Positions 39,066 through 51,200 of a stretch of 64,000 nt of DNA are shown here, in pieces. The stretch comes from Phoronis australis (lineage: Eukaryota > Phoronida > Phoronidae). Location of the stretch: NCBI GenBank assembly GCA_002633005.1, contig NMRA01000595.1:99438-163437 (forward strand), in the 5' to 3' direction. Each line of letters begins with the position of its first letter. Position 1 is the first letter of the stretch. Position numbers and translations under genes: made by a program. Below the pieces are notes generated by a model. The model was not told the DNA's origin. It worked only from the letters and a program-made list of their open reading frames with translations, and ran no database searches.

Positions 39066-41028
39066 TAGAATTCATAAAAACGGACGTGCAGTACTAAGCG
39101 ATAAAAAGCAAAATTAGAAATATAAAAGCTACGAATACAAACATAGGGTGTCTCAAAATAGACGCATCTCATTAACACTGGAACAAATGTCCACACACGA
39201 ACCCGTGTTAATTACCCCGTGTTTTCAGTTATGTACATTATGTACATAGATTTTGGTAGCCGGACAGACAGTTCTTTTGCAAGTACCAGTTGTTATTTTA
39301 TGTGCAGTAGGCCTGCTTCAAAATAATGCACCAAATAATATAGTTATATAAACAAACTCCTCTGGTTACCTCTTTTGGGAAAGCACAGTTTCCTAATTGT
39401 GAAGGCGGGGGACTTTGTTTCACAAGATCTCACAGGCTGACGATTGACATCGTAGGAACATGGGGAAGGGCCGGTCGATTCAATTTTATACTTTAAACTC
39501 GGGTCACCCGGATTGTAGGGCCTGAAGTACGCCCTCCAGCGAGCGGGTAGAGCCCTAGGCTTCCACGAATTACTCTTTACGGACGCGTGGGATGATTTCC
39601 TGAAAAGCGATTTTTCATATCCTTGCGTGCATCCTATCTAAAGCCCGGCCTGCCGGGAGACATTGTATCGCATCCCGCCGCGGAGAACACAACATTTCTA
39701 TACGCCCACTTGCATGTAGATGGCACGTGAAATCTGAAATCTCGTATATTTTGAAACCATGACACCTTTTTGTGCCTAGTGACTCAGGCAACGTCTAATT
39801 ATAACCTGGACTGTGACTGCATTCCGAACACGAAGTAACGAACTCGTTATAATCGGACCGTCACACACCCTCGGCCTTAGCACGTGGGAGAACAAAAATA
39901 TTTTGTTTTAAGACAAATGATCCGATAACTTTAATATATGTCAAAAAGAGGATAATGTACCGATAAATTCCAAACTTTGAAGAGCCGTTGCTGTTAGCAA
40001 TCACACTGTTATCTTAGCGCAACTTTTTTGACGCGGCTCAAAAATAAGATGCGGCCGCCAAAGAAGTGAAACTGCCCGAAAGCGGTCACGGTGAATAACA
40101 AGATGTTATGAATGGTGTTTCCAGCTCAATTTCATATTGTAGACATGATGAGGTTCAGTAGTCGAATTAAATACAGAACGTTTTGTTTTTATGTTGTACG
40201 TACAACATAGTCTTTCGAAGAGGACATGTATACATGTACATACCATGAGACGTAGTCAACCACGTCGAATGAGTAGGTCTAATTCAGCATAACGATCTAG
40301 GTTGTCACTTGATTCATACTTGTGATCGTTGTGAGCAACCGCAGTAGGTGTTTGAGGACGCTACTTGTATGGAATAGTTGGATCAAGTAATGCAAACGTG
40401 AACTTACTTTTTATCAGGCATGATTCCCAAAATGCTGATGACGTCACAAACTGAAAAGCCGTACGTCTCAGTGACGTACGTTTCTTCAGTGCCGTATTAC
40501 GTCGCCGTGCAAAATGCAACCCCACGGTTTTCGTAGGCACAGAGGCTCCTTACTGAGTCAAAGTCGTGTAGATCAAAACCGTGTCCCAAATCATAGCTAC
40601 CGGATATAGGGAGATCGATACAATGAGAACTGTTGAGACCGAGGAGTGCAGCGGGAATTGTTGACGCCGAAGGGAGCGGCTCTAGCGTGACGACTGAGGG
40701 GTACAAAGTATTTTGACGGGTGGTTGTGTGGCCACAGTGTGGGGAGGGGCAGGATTTGTGAGGGCAGCGACAGGGCAGGGCCCGGACTTTTGATAGCTGA
40801 GGGACCCCGAGAAACCGGTACAACAGCGTTTCCACAAACGTCCATCTAGCACTTGTCTGCTCGCTGGGACTAGCTGGGAAGCCAATGAACGTACGAAAGC
40901 CTAGAGCGGATTTAATACCCATCGTGTCACTCGATCGCTGGATAATTACATACCAATCAATGGTTTTTAGAAAAATAAAGAAGCCATATGGGCCCATCTG
41001 TCGTTGAATTTATTTGCTCATGTTTTTT
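39066..41028. repeat. 1.95-kb duplicated block, copy A
   Basis: Near-identical to 42419-44378 in the same orientation, with scattered substitutions and small indels. It contains a CRE and a possible first coding exon near 40408-40446. Flanks differ on both sides of the right end, so it is either a true segmental duplication or two alleles differing by an insertion. Confidence 0.85.
40408..40421 (-). CDS. possible short first coding exon in copy A
   Basis: ATG followed by CCTGATAAAAA (Met-Pro-Asp-Lys plus two bases) runs into a consensus GTAAGT donor, with a CRE (40439-40446) 18 bases upstream. This is the look of a CRE promoter with a short first coding exon. I could not find phase-compatible downstream exons between 34.3 and 40.4 kb, so the gene is unidentified. 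The copy at 43752-43765 is identical. Confidence 0.3.
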
Positions 41029-41323
41029 TACCTAAACATCATTCAACAAAGAATGGACTCACCGGAGACAGCCCAAGAGTTGTTATCTCTGCAGCGAAGG
41101 ATGTTAAAGTTGAGTCTCCGATGAGTTGCCAGCAGTCACTGGTACGGCGCGCGGCTTTAGACGCTCTGCGGCTGGGTTAAAGATCTTTTATAGGCCTAAC
41201 TATCCCCAATTCCCGTACCAGGATGAATTTCAAAAAATAACTTGACTTGGCTGCATCAGATGTGATATGCAACGTTGATGTTGAAATTGCGCCATATTTT
41301 TTATGTTGATTTCCTTTGTTGGT

Positions 41324-41475
41324 TCATAATTCATATATTGCAATGTAGGCATCCAGGGGAGGCTTGGATGTACTTATGACTGTAGAGTCGTCAAAATTTA
41401 TCCATTCCCATGCTGACGATTTAACACAGCATGTGTAATGACCACCCGTCGTGTTTCTTCCATGGTGTTCAATGA
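41324..41475 (-). CDS. ubiquitin-specific protease, C-terminal catalytic segment (partial, runs into gap)
   Basis: The 50 codons before a TGA stop read IEHHGRNTTGGHYTCCVKSS, then WEWINFDDSTV and end DAYIAIYEL. This is the C-terminal end of the peptidase C19 (USP) fold: G-G-H-Y-T carries the catalytic histidine, F-D-D-S the third catalytic acid, and A-Y-x-x-x-Y the final strand. The rest of the enzyme, including the Cys box, would lie in or beyond the gap at 41476-42418. The subfamily cannot be fixed from this piece. It may be a host gene or part of a mobile element, since it sits between the two copies of a duplicated block. Confidence 0.75.
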
Positions 41476-42418
41476 NNNNNNNNNNNNNNNNNNNNNNNNN
41501 NNNNNNNNNNNNNNNNNNNNNNNNNNNNNNNNNNNNNNNNNNNNNNNNNNNNNNNNNNNNNNNNNNNNNNNNNNNNNNNNNNNNNNNNNNNNNNNNNNNN
41601 NNNNNNNNNNNNNNNNNNNNNNNNNNNNNNNNNNNNNNNNNNNNNNNNNNNNNNNNNNNNNNNNNNNNNNNNNNNNNNNNNNNNNNNNNNNNNNNNNNNN
41701 NNNNNNNNNNNNNNNNNNNNNNNNNNNNNNNNNNNNNNNNNNNNNNNNNNNNNNNNNNNNNNNNNNNNNNNNNNNNNNNNNNNNNNNNNNNNNNNNNNNN
41801 NNNNNNNNNNNNNNNNNNNNNNNNNNNNNNNNNNNNNNNNNNNNNNNNNNNNNNNNNNNNNNNNNNNNNNNNNNNNNNNNNNNNNNNNNNNNNNNNNNNN
41901 NNNNNNNNNNNNNNNNNNNNNNNNNNNNNNNNNNNNNNNNNNNNNNNNNNNNNNNNNNNNNNNNNNNNNNNNNNNNNNNNNNNNNNNNNNNNNNNNNNNN
42001 NNNNNNNNNNNNNNNNNNNNNNNNNNNNNNNNNNNNNNNNNNNNNNNNNNNNNNNNNNNNNNNNNNNNNNNNNNNNNNNNNNNNNNNNNNNNNNNNNNNN
42101 NNNNNNNNNNNNNNNNNNNNNNNNNNNNNNNNNNNNNNNNNNNNNNNNNNNNNNNNNNNNNNNNNNNNNNNNNNNNNNNNNNNNNNNNNNNNNNNNNNNN
42201 NNNNNNNNNNNNNNNNNNNNNNNNNNNNNNNNNNNNNNNNNNNNNNNNNNNNNNNNNNNNNNNNNNNNNNNNNNNNNNNNNNNNNNNNNNNNNNNNNNNN
42301 NNNNNNNNNNNNNNNNNNNNNNNNNNNNNNNNNNNNNNNNNNNNNNNNNNNNNNNNNNNNNNNNNNNNNNNNNNNNNNNNNNNNNNNNNNNNNNNNNNNN
42401 NNNNNNNNNNNNNNNNNN
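41476..42418. other. assembly gap (943 unknown bases)
   Basis: All bases are N. The USP reading frame enters it from the left and copy A' starts at its right edge. Confidence 0.99.
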
Positions 42419-44378
42419 TCGATTAGAATTCATGAAAAAGGGACGTGCAGTACTAAGCGATAAAAAGCAAAAGTAGAAATATAAAAGCTACGAACATAGG
42501 GTGTCTCAAATTAGACGGAACTCATTAACACTGGAACAAATGCCCACACACGAACCCGTGTTATTTAACCCGTGTTTTCAGTTATATACATTCTGTACAT
42601 AGATTTTGGTAACCGGTCAGGCAGTTCTTTTGCAAGTACCAATTGTTATTTTATGTGCAGTAGGCCTGCTTCAAAATAATGCACCAAATAATATTGTTAT
42701 ATAAAGCAAACTCTTTACTCTGGTTACCTCTTTTGAGAAAGCACAGTTTCCTAATTGCGAAGGCGGGGGACTTTGTTTCACAAGATCTCAAGGGCTGTCG
42801 ATTGACATCGTAGGAACATGGGGAAGGGCCGGTCGGTTCAATTTTATAATTAAAAAACTCGGATCACCCGGATTGTAGGGCCTGAAGTACGCCCTCCAGC
42901 GAGCGGGTAGGGCCCTGGGCTTCCACGAATTACTCTTTACGGACGCGTGGGATGATTTCCTGAAATGGGATTTTCATATCCTTGCGTGCATCCTACATGT
43001 ATCTAAAGCCCGGCTTGTCGGGAGATATTGTATCGCATCCCGCCGCGGAGAACACAACATATCTATACGCCCACTTGCATGTAGATGACAAATGAAATCT
43101 AAAATCTCGTATATTTTGAAACCATGACACCCAACGTCTGATTATAACCTGGACTGTGACTGCATTCCGAACACGAAGTAACGAACTCGTTATAATCGGA
43201 CCGTCACACACCCTCGGCCATAGCTCGTGGGAGAACAAAAATATTTCGTTTTAAGACAAATGATCCGATAACTTTAATATATGTCAAAAAGAGGATAATG
43301 TACCGATAAATTCCAAACTTTGAAGAGCCCGTTGCTGTTAGCAATCACACTGTTATCTTAGCGTAACTTTTTTGACGCGGCTCAAAAATAAGATGCGGCC
43401 GCCAAAGAAGTGAAACTGCCCCAAACCGGTCACGATGAATAACAAGATGTTATGAATGGTGTTTCCAGCTCAATTTCATATTGTAGACATGAGGTTCAGT
43501 AGTCGAATTAAATACAGAACGTTTTGTTTTTATGTTGTATGTACAACATAGTCTTTCGAAGAGGACTTGTATACATACCATGAGACGTAGTCAACCACGT
43601 CGAAAGCGTAGGTCTAATTCAGCATAACGATCTAGGTTGTCACTTGTCAGTACTGATTCATTCTTGTGATCGTTGTGAGTAACCGCTGTAGGTGTTTGAG
43701 GACGCTACTTGTATGGAATAGTTGGATCAAGTAATGCAAACGTGAACTTACTTTTTATCAGGCATGATTCCCAAAATGCTGATGACGTCACAAACTGAAA
43801 AGCCGTACGTCTCAGTGACGTAAGTTTCTTCAGTGCCGTATTACGTCGCCGTGCAAAATGCAACCCCACGGTTTTCGTAAGCACAAAGGCTCCTTAGTCA
43901 AAGTCGTGTAGATCGAAACCGTGTCCCAAATCATAGCTACCGGATATAGGGAGATCGATACAATGAGAACTGTTGAGACCGAGGAGTGCAGCGGGAATTG
44001 TTGTCACCGAAAGGAGCGGCTCTAGTGTGACGACTGAGGGGTACAAAGTATTTTGACGGGTGGTTGTGTGGCCACAGTGTGGGGAGGGGCAGGATTTGTG
44101 AGGGCAGCGACAGGGCAGGGCCCGGACTTTTGACAGCTGAGGGGCCCCTAGAAACCGGTACAACAGCGTTTCCACAAACGTCCATCTAGCACTTGTCTGC
44201 TCGCTGGGACTAGCTGCCGGGGAAGCCAATGAACGAATGAAAGCCTAGAGCGGATTTAATACCCATCGTGTCACTCGATCGCTGGATAATTACATACCAG
44301 CGACCAATCAATGGTTTTTAGAAAAATAAAGAAGCCATAGGGGCCCATCTGTCGTTGAATTTATTTTGCTCATGTTTT
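42419..44378. repeat. 1.95-kb duplicated block, copy A'
   Basis: Starts directly at the right edge of the 943-base gap (41476-42418) and matches copy A to about 44378. Its own CRE is at 43783-43790. Confidence 0.85.
43752..43765 (-). CDS. possible short first coding exon in copy A'
   Basis: Identical start codon, four codons and GTAAGT donor as at 40408-40421, with the CRE at 43783-43790. If the block is an allelic duplicate, this and the copy A exon are the same exon. Confidence 0.3.
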
Positions 44379-44781
44379 GAATATATAAGCTTCTCCAAAA
44401 CAAAATATTCATAAATTTCTTTTTAAGTATAAACGAGGGCAATTTTTCTTAAACGCATGTTGTGCATGTGTAATTTTGCCTGAAAAATCGAAACATTTTT
44501 TCATCTTTTCCAAAAATATATTCTTAAAAGTTAAATTTAACGGTATTCCTGTTTTATCTAAAATCCAACTTCGAAAGGAATTCCAAAAGGACTGCACTTG
44601 CAATCAAAACAGATGGATTAAAACCTATGGGTCCCTTTTCAAAAAGGACACAAATTTGAAGACAAGATGACAATATTACAAAGGAAGTCAGTGTTACTAA
44701 TTATTCTAGGAATAAGTCTAATCTGGAACCAGTTTAATTTAACATCATTTGTAAAATTAACAACCACTACAAAAGCATAAC

Positions 44782-44823
44782 GATGGCGTCTGTCGAGCCC
44801 CCCAAAGCCGCCAGGTCAGCCAT
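44782..44823 (-). other. possible first coding exon, GC-rich
   Basis: On the minus strand ATG opens 14 codons (MADLAALGGSTDAI) in a good start context, ending at a weak GTTATG donor. It is a GC-rich island in AT-rich DNA upstream of the USP fragment on the same strand, so it could be that gene's first exon. An overlapping plus-strand ATG at 44783 (MASVEPPKAAR, then GTCAGC) is an equally short alternative. Neither is confirmed. Confidence 0.2.
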
Positions 44824-44845
44824 ATTTACTTCTTTGTAAGAGTGA

Positions 44846-47146
44846 GGGCAATGTGGGCATACGGAGGTTGTTTCATGAAAGTGACTAACGACTCAAGGCA
44901 GAAAGTTGACCTTACGCTACCACTTGACAATATTTCAGAATAGTTATGCGCGCATCTCAGTCTAGAAATTACTGATAGAAAGTATCTCGGTAACTAGCAC
45001 GGTGTATATTCTCAGACTTCCCACTTTTGGGCAAGTGAGATTTTCAGTTAATTCTCAGAAATAGTTGTTCCCAAAGAAGACCAAATTTCTGACTTAATTA
45101 AGTCAATTTTCACAAATCATGCCCCAGGGTGATGATACACTTCGCACAAAATCAAATGTCCTAGAGAATTTGGGAAAACTAGTATGTTAAACAAACAACA
45201 CGTTTTTATACCATGTCAAAGCCGACTGCATTATACTTAACTTTCTAGAACCCAGTCCAGTATATATTTGGATATTAAATGAAAACTACATTGCTGTGAA
45301 TGGCACTGCGAAATCATATTAACAAGATACTTCGACAATTTATTTATTTCTAAAAACAATGTACAAAATATAAAACTTAGTAAGAAAAGAACACCATGTG
45401 CAGTGACCAGTGCCCAGTTGAATGGAACAGTCCCAAATATGGAATCAGCAACATCAATGAACTTTTATGGCATTTGTGGAGACACCAATTGTCCTTTGTA
45501 TGCTGTTTTCTTCTCAGTCTACTTTTGGCTTTGATAAATACTAAGAGTGAACTCTATGTTGAATTCTCAATGTTATTGAAAATGAGTAGAGATCTTTTCA
45601 TGCAAACAGACCCTAATTTAAGGACCAAGTCCCTTCATATTTTCACTGTCTGACAGAAGGGCTCAGCTTTTAGGTTAATTATTAGAAAATGTCATTGAGT
45701 CAAAGAGGAACCCACAATAAAGACAAAATGATAGAAACACATAACATTTGTAAGTAAACATAGACACAAACACACAGATTAAGTGATCTTAGCCGAGTCC
45801 CTATTTGGCACTGTTTCATACAACAGGGTGATGGAGTACAATCTGTGAAATGAAGCACTGACATACATATGATATGTTAAAACATAAATATGCAAACAAA
45901 ATAAATTACTAAGCAAATTAATTTTTATCCAGATTTCCCTAAAACTAAGAAAATTAATAAAATTTATTCATGTACTATTCAGCAGGAAATGTTTGATGAT
46001 TTGATGTAGCTGATAACCAAGGACATTTTATAGTGGAAAGGTTTTAAGAAAATAACACAAGTCCCTGCGAACAAGGAAACACTATGATGACTCATTCAAT
46101 TTCTTAGAAACAATCTTGCATCCGACAGTAAAACTACTAACTTTTTGGAGCTGTTTATAAATATAAAGGTTAGAAAATGAAAAATTGTAGCTGAAAAATT
46201 CCTTCAATCATAGTGTACTAACGCAATTAAGTTCAGAGCAATAAACATTTCTCTGAAATCGACTTAAAAATATTTTTAATAACGAATCAACATTGCTCAA
46301 AACTTTCAGATCAGAACCAAAACAGTTTTAAACTAATACAACCCTAAAACATAAATACAATCTCATGTGGCGTACCCCAGTCACAGGTCTCTGTTGATGT
46401 TTCAAACGATAAAGTATTTCAATGCAGAACAACTGACAGAAAAGTATGGTTAAAAAATAATCGCTTCCAACTTAATGCTAGACCATTACGAACATTGAGA
46501 AATTTGCAATTACTGAGTAACTAGCTGCAAATGCCAAACAACATGGCCGCCTTGGGATCCAAAAAACATTACAATAATAACATAACACTTAGCAATTCTT
46601 AGCACCACTTAAAGATCACTCAACTGACAACATTACAATAACTCTCCAATTTGGGAAACAGAAAATTTACTATTTGCTCAAGGTTGTAGTGTAGCTTGTG
46701 CAAATTTTAGAAATAGACAATACTGGCCGTTTCAGTTTCAAGAATGATAGTCTGCAACATACGACCATTCACCTTGATGTCAAAAATTAAGGGACGCATG
46801 AAAACCTTGTGTCGCCAGCTATCTTTTACAATTTTAAAAACTGTTATGACTATATTTAGACTCTATTCAAAACGCTACGATTAATATCAGAGAAATATGA
46901 CGAGCGCCAAAATCGCCCACGTTCCAATCAATAGAATCCAGAAAATTCATAATTGGCCTGAATTTTGTTATCGTAAATTTTAGAGACTGTTCCAAACTGG
47001 AGAATTATATCGAAAAACAAGAACAATTCTCAAGAAACAACATGAACACCAATTGTAAGATAATCACTTAGTACTAAAAACTTCGAGAAACAAGATGCAT
47101 CCAGGGGTGAACTTGCAACAGGTTGATAATCTTTCCAACAAATTTG
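44846..47146. other. AT-rich stretch, probably 3' UTR and downstream of the Tudor-Schlafen gene
   Basis: No coding exon is recognised. Minus-strand AATAAA hexamers occur at 45963-45968 and, as an overlapping pair, at 45339-45348, and could end the transcript whose stop codon is at 47147. Confidence 0.4.
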
Positions 47147-48200
47147 TCAGTCAACTCCTGGTGGAGTCACTGAGGTCACGACCTGCTCAGGATACCTGTT
47201 AATAGATTCCTGTAGTCTTCTCATCTCAGCTAGGTGGAGCCGCTCTTGCTCAATTATGATATGCTCCCTGAGTTCCTGTGGGATACAACAGCATTAAATC
47301 GTGTACAAAAACAAAGTTTTCATCCGGCTAAAGAAATTTGTCTATCACAGCTCATCTCAATAAGATTATCACACTTACTTAAAAGTTCCACAGCAGTCAC
47401 AAAACAGTTTCAACAACATTTGAAAATTATTATTAAAATCTCTTGGTCTATTTACACCGACCTCTAGTCTATATACACTGTCACGACGTTTCGGTTGGTC
47501 TCTTCTTCGGCCATCGTCAGGTGTTCCCGCATTCTTAGAAGAACGAGCACGGATACATGGTACACTCATGGTGTGATTTTTGTGCTTCGACCGAAACATC
47601 GTGACANAAACAAGAACAATTCTCAAGAAACAACATGAACACCAATTGTAAGATAATCACTTAGTACTAAAAACTTCAAGAAACAAGATGCATCCAGGGG
47701 TGAACTTGCAACAGGTTGATAATCTTTTCAACGAATTTGTCAGTCAACTCCTGGTGGAGTCACTGAGGTCACGACCTGCTCAGGATACCTGTTAATAGAT
47801 TCCTGTAGTCTTTTCATCTCAGCTAGGTGGAGCCGCTCTTGCTCAATTATGATATGCTCCCTAAGTTCCTGTGGGATACAACAGCATTAAATCGTGTACA
47901 AAAACAAAGTTTTCATCCGGCTAAAGAAATTTGTCTATCACAGCTCATCTCAATAAGATTATCACAATTACTTAAAAGTTCCACAGCAGTCACAAAACAG
48001 TTTCAACAACATTTGAAAATTATTATTAAAATCTCTTGGTCTATTTACACCGACCTCTAGTCTATATACACTGTCACGACGTTTCGGTTGGTCTCTTCTT
48101 CGGCCATCGTCAGGTGTTCCCGCATTCTTAGAAGAACGAGCACGGATACATGGTACACTCATGGTGTGATTTTTGTGCTTCGACCGAAACATCGTGACAT
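47013..48200. repeat. tandem duplicate of about 592 bases around a single N
   Basis: 47013-47604 and 47606-48200 are almost identical and meet at the single N at 47605. Each contains the whole last coding exon and part of a foldback element. The junction base and near identity indicate two alleles or overlapping contigs joined end to end. Confidence 0.85.
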
Positions 48201-51200
48201 TGTATATAGACTAGAGGTCTGTGTAAATAGATCAAGAGAGTTTAATAATAGTTGTAATACGCCACCACCTCAGAGCGGTTTTAGGAAGTCAACACTTGAA
48301 AAGTACAGTTATCAAGCATTCACCTTACTTTGGTCATTACCTGACCCAAGACCACACAATAAATTGCAAAAGATTGACAAATTTCACCAAAACTTATCTA
48401 GCTTAATCAAGCTTATATCAAATATTGTGAAACAAATAACGATTTAAATAATATGAGAATTAGCCTAAAATACTTTGAAAAAATTGCTGATCTTTGCACA
48501 AGATGCTTGCCATTTTTTAGGAAAAAATATTTTAAGGAAAGCTACACTGTAACAGTTACTGTATTTCTACCATCCTATTCGTTTTTAACTGTTGATTAAA
48601 ATTATAACTGAGAAGTGTCCATTAATATCAAACTGTATTTCCTTCGGCAGGGTATATACATTATGTACTAGACAACTGAAGCTTTATATCAACCTGAGTA
48701 GAGACTTGTCTTGTATTGGCCCCAAAGCGGCAGTAACAAGCGCCATCTGCAGCCGTGTACACTTTGTTGTAGTTCTCGCTAATCTTGACCTCTATGACGT
48801 AACGGTCTGGCACGTACTCCCGGGTCGTGGGGTCAGCGTGACCTCGCTTATATACGACGGGCGAGTAGGTGATATCATACATAGTGTGCATGACAGGGGG
48901 GATAAATCTGGTGATGGGAAAGATGTTTTAGTCAAACAACAATATTCCATTCAGTATCATCAGAAGTTGATGCTGTGAGATAGTCATTCTTCATTACAGC
49001 AGATGTAGTTTCAACTAGTCATAAAAAATAAAAAAATTGCTTAGTTAGTCAAATAAAGTTTAGTTGGCAGTCATGTCAGGAGCAAACACATATCAAAATC
49101 CCACTAAACTGTCGCTGATCAAAACTGTGAAAGAAGAAAGTTAATAATGTTGATTTTTGGTTGGAATTATTCTGTTTTAACCTGACTTATGTTAATGAGG
49201 TGGGTAATTAGGTCATTCAAGGTGACAAGTAAACACCACTCTCATTGGTTAATGTCTGGCAAACTCAGATGTTCAGTAACTTGTCCACCTCAGACAAAAC
49301 TCACTCTCTACAGCAGGATACAGTCCGGACCTACAGACAAGACCACCAAACTGGCTCTTCATTGGATGGTACAGTCACAACCAGCAGACCACACCCCAAA
49401 CCCACCTGTACAGAGCCCATGCCCAGACAAACCTCACTCTTTACAGCAGGCTACAATCCCGATCCACAGACCAGACCATGAAACTCACTCTTCACTGCAG
49501 GGTACAGCCAGGGCTTCATCCAGGATTTCAAACATAGGGTGTTCAAAATGGGTTCCCAATATTCCAGGGCGTCCATGATTCCAACGACGCATTACCCCCC
49601 CCCTCCCCACCACCATTCACCAGTAACCCCCCTAAACACACAGTGAGTTTTAATTTAAATTAAAAAATGCGTTGAACAAGGCTTTTACACCTAAGTTTAC
49701 AAAAACAGCTCCCTTGTATTGGGCTTTTTTAAGTACTAAAAAAATTGTTGATAAAGACTTTTATGTTTAAATTTACGAAAACAGCCAAAAAGCTTACCAA
49801 ACAGGTATTACAGATATTACAGATATTGGTTGAACAATGAGTGCACTGTTTTTGGTCATCTCAAGTCAAATTCTGTTATAAAGTTTATTATATCAACTTC
49901 ACTAGCTTTATATGCTGTACAATGAGTCATCAAAGCTGCAGTTACCAACAAAAGAAAAATGCACAGATGATGTGTGGTTTATATTTTGGCAACAGGTGTC
50001 ACTGCTGCTCCATTTTAGACGCACATACAAAAGCATGAAACGGGCGAAAACTTAAACATTTTAAATGGGGATATTCTTGCGGCACATCATATTATTAAAA
50101 TAATGACATTTATTTCGCTTTTGGTGTGTTCAAAAAAAGATGAAGTAGATGAAACTACAGCTCTGAAACACCAGTTTGGAGTTGAGCAAGGTCCGTGTCC
50201 CTATATAAAGTACAGAATTGCAGTGGCACATAAGTCTACTGAAAGCAGACACTCTGGCAACCAAACACCTGCTAATGATTGACAGATCTACCAAATACTT
50301 TGAAAATAGTTTGAACATTGCAACATTTGAAATACATTGTATATTTCTTTCTGAGTTGAAAGGGCCAACTTCTCTCTTTGATTAACTGAGAGTCTTAGTA
50401 ATCTTACAATTCGGGTGTCCAAACTGAAGAAATTCTGATTGACAGGGCGTCCAAATGATACATTGGGCGTCCTTGCCAGAGTGTCCACATTAGTGCTAGG
50501 ACGTACGCTGCATGAAGGCCTGGGTACTGCCCCAACCAGCAGACCACACCCCCAAACAAACCTGTACAGTGTCCATGCCCAGATGAAACTCACTCTCTAC
50601 AGCAGGGTACTTTACAGACTTGCAGACCACTCCACCAAACCCACCTGACAAACTCACTCTCTACAGCAGTGTACACTACCGACATGCAGACCACACCTCC
50701 AAACTCACCTGTACAGTGTCCATGTCCAGACAAAGCTCACTGTCTACAGCAGGATACAGTACCGACAAGCAGACCATACCACCAAACTCACCTGTTCAAC
50801 AACCTGTCCACCCCTAGACGGAACTCATCTCTAGTGTTCCTGTCCACCAAGATGCCCTGCACCACATTCTGCTCGTCCATGCCAAAGTAGATGCTTCCAC
50901 CTTTCCCTAATAAATGACACAAGGAGGTCATGTTTCATGACTATGTATGACAAGGCAAGGGAAAACAAAAATTGTTTAAAAGCATGATTGTATAATTAGG
51001 CCAAAAAAGCACATTTTTACTAATTGCTTATACAGATTTCCAAACACATTAATTTGGTGTTTCATTACCTTTTATAAAAAAATGAGAAAGTAAAATTTTT
51101 CTTGTCCCAAAAATTCTGCAGAAAATTGGTGTAGAAAATTTTTCATAGTATAAGGTAAAAATAAGATAATCTGTGCAAGTAATTAATTTTAATTCACAGC

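Noticed and set aside
40497-40997. 166-codon open frame on the minus strand in block A
   Set aside because: The homologous frame in block A' is broken near 43890 by a four-base difference, so the reading frame is not under constraint; no domain is recognised.
49245-50800. Regularly spaced similar units that could suggest a CRISPR-like array
   Set aside because: They are contiguous diverged tandem repeats without unique spacers, in a eukaryotic intron.
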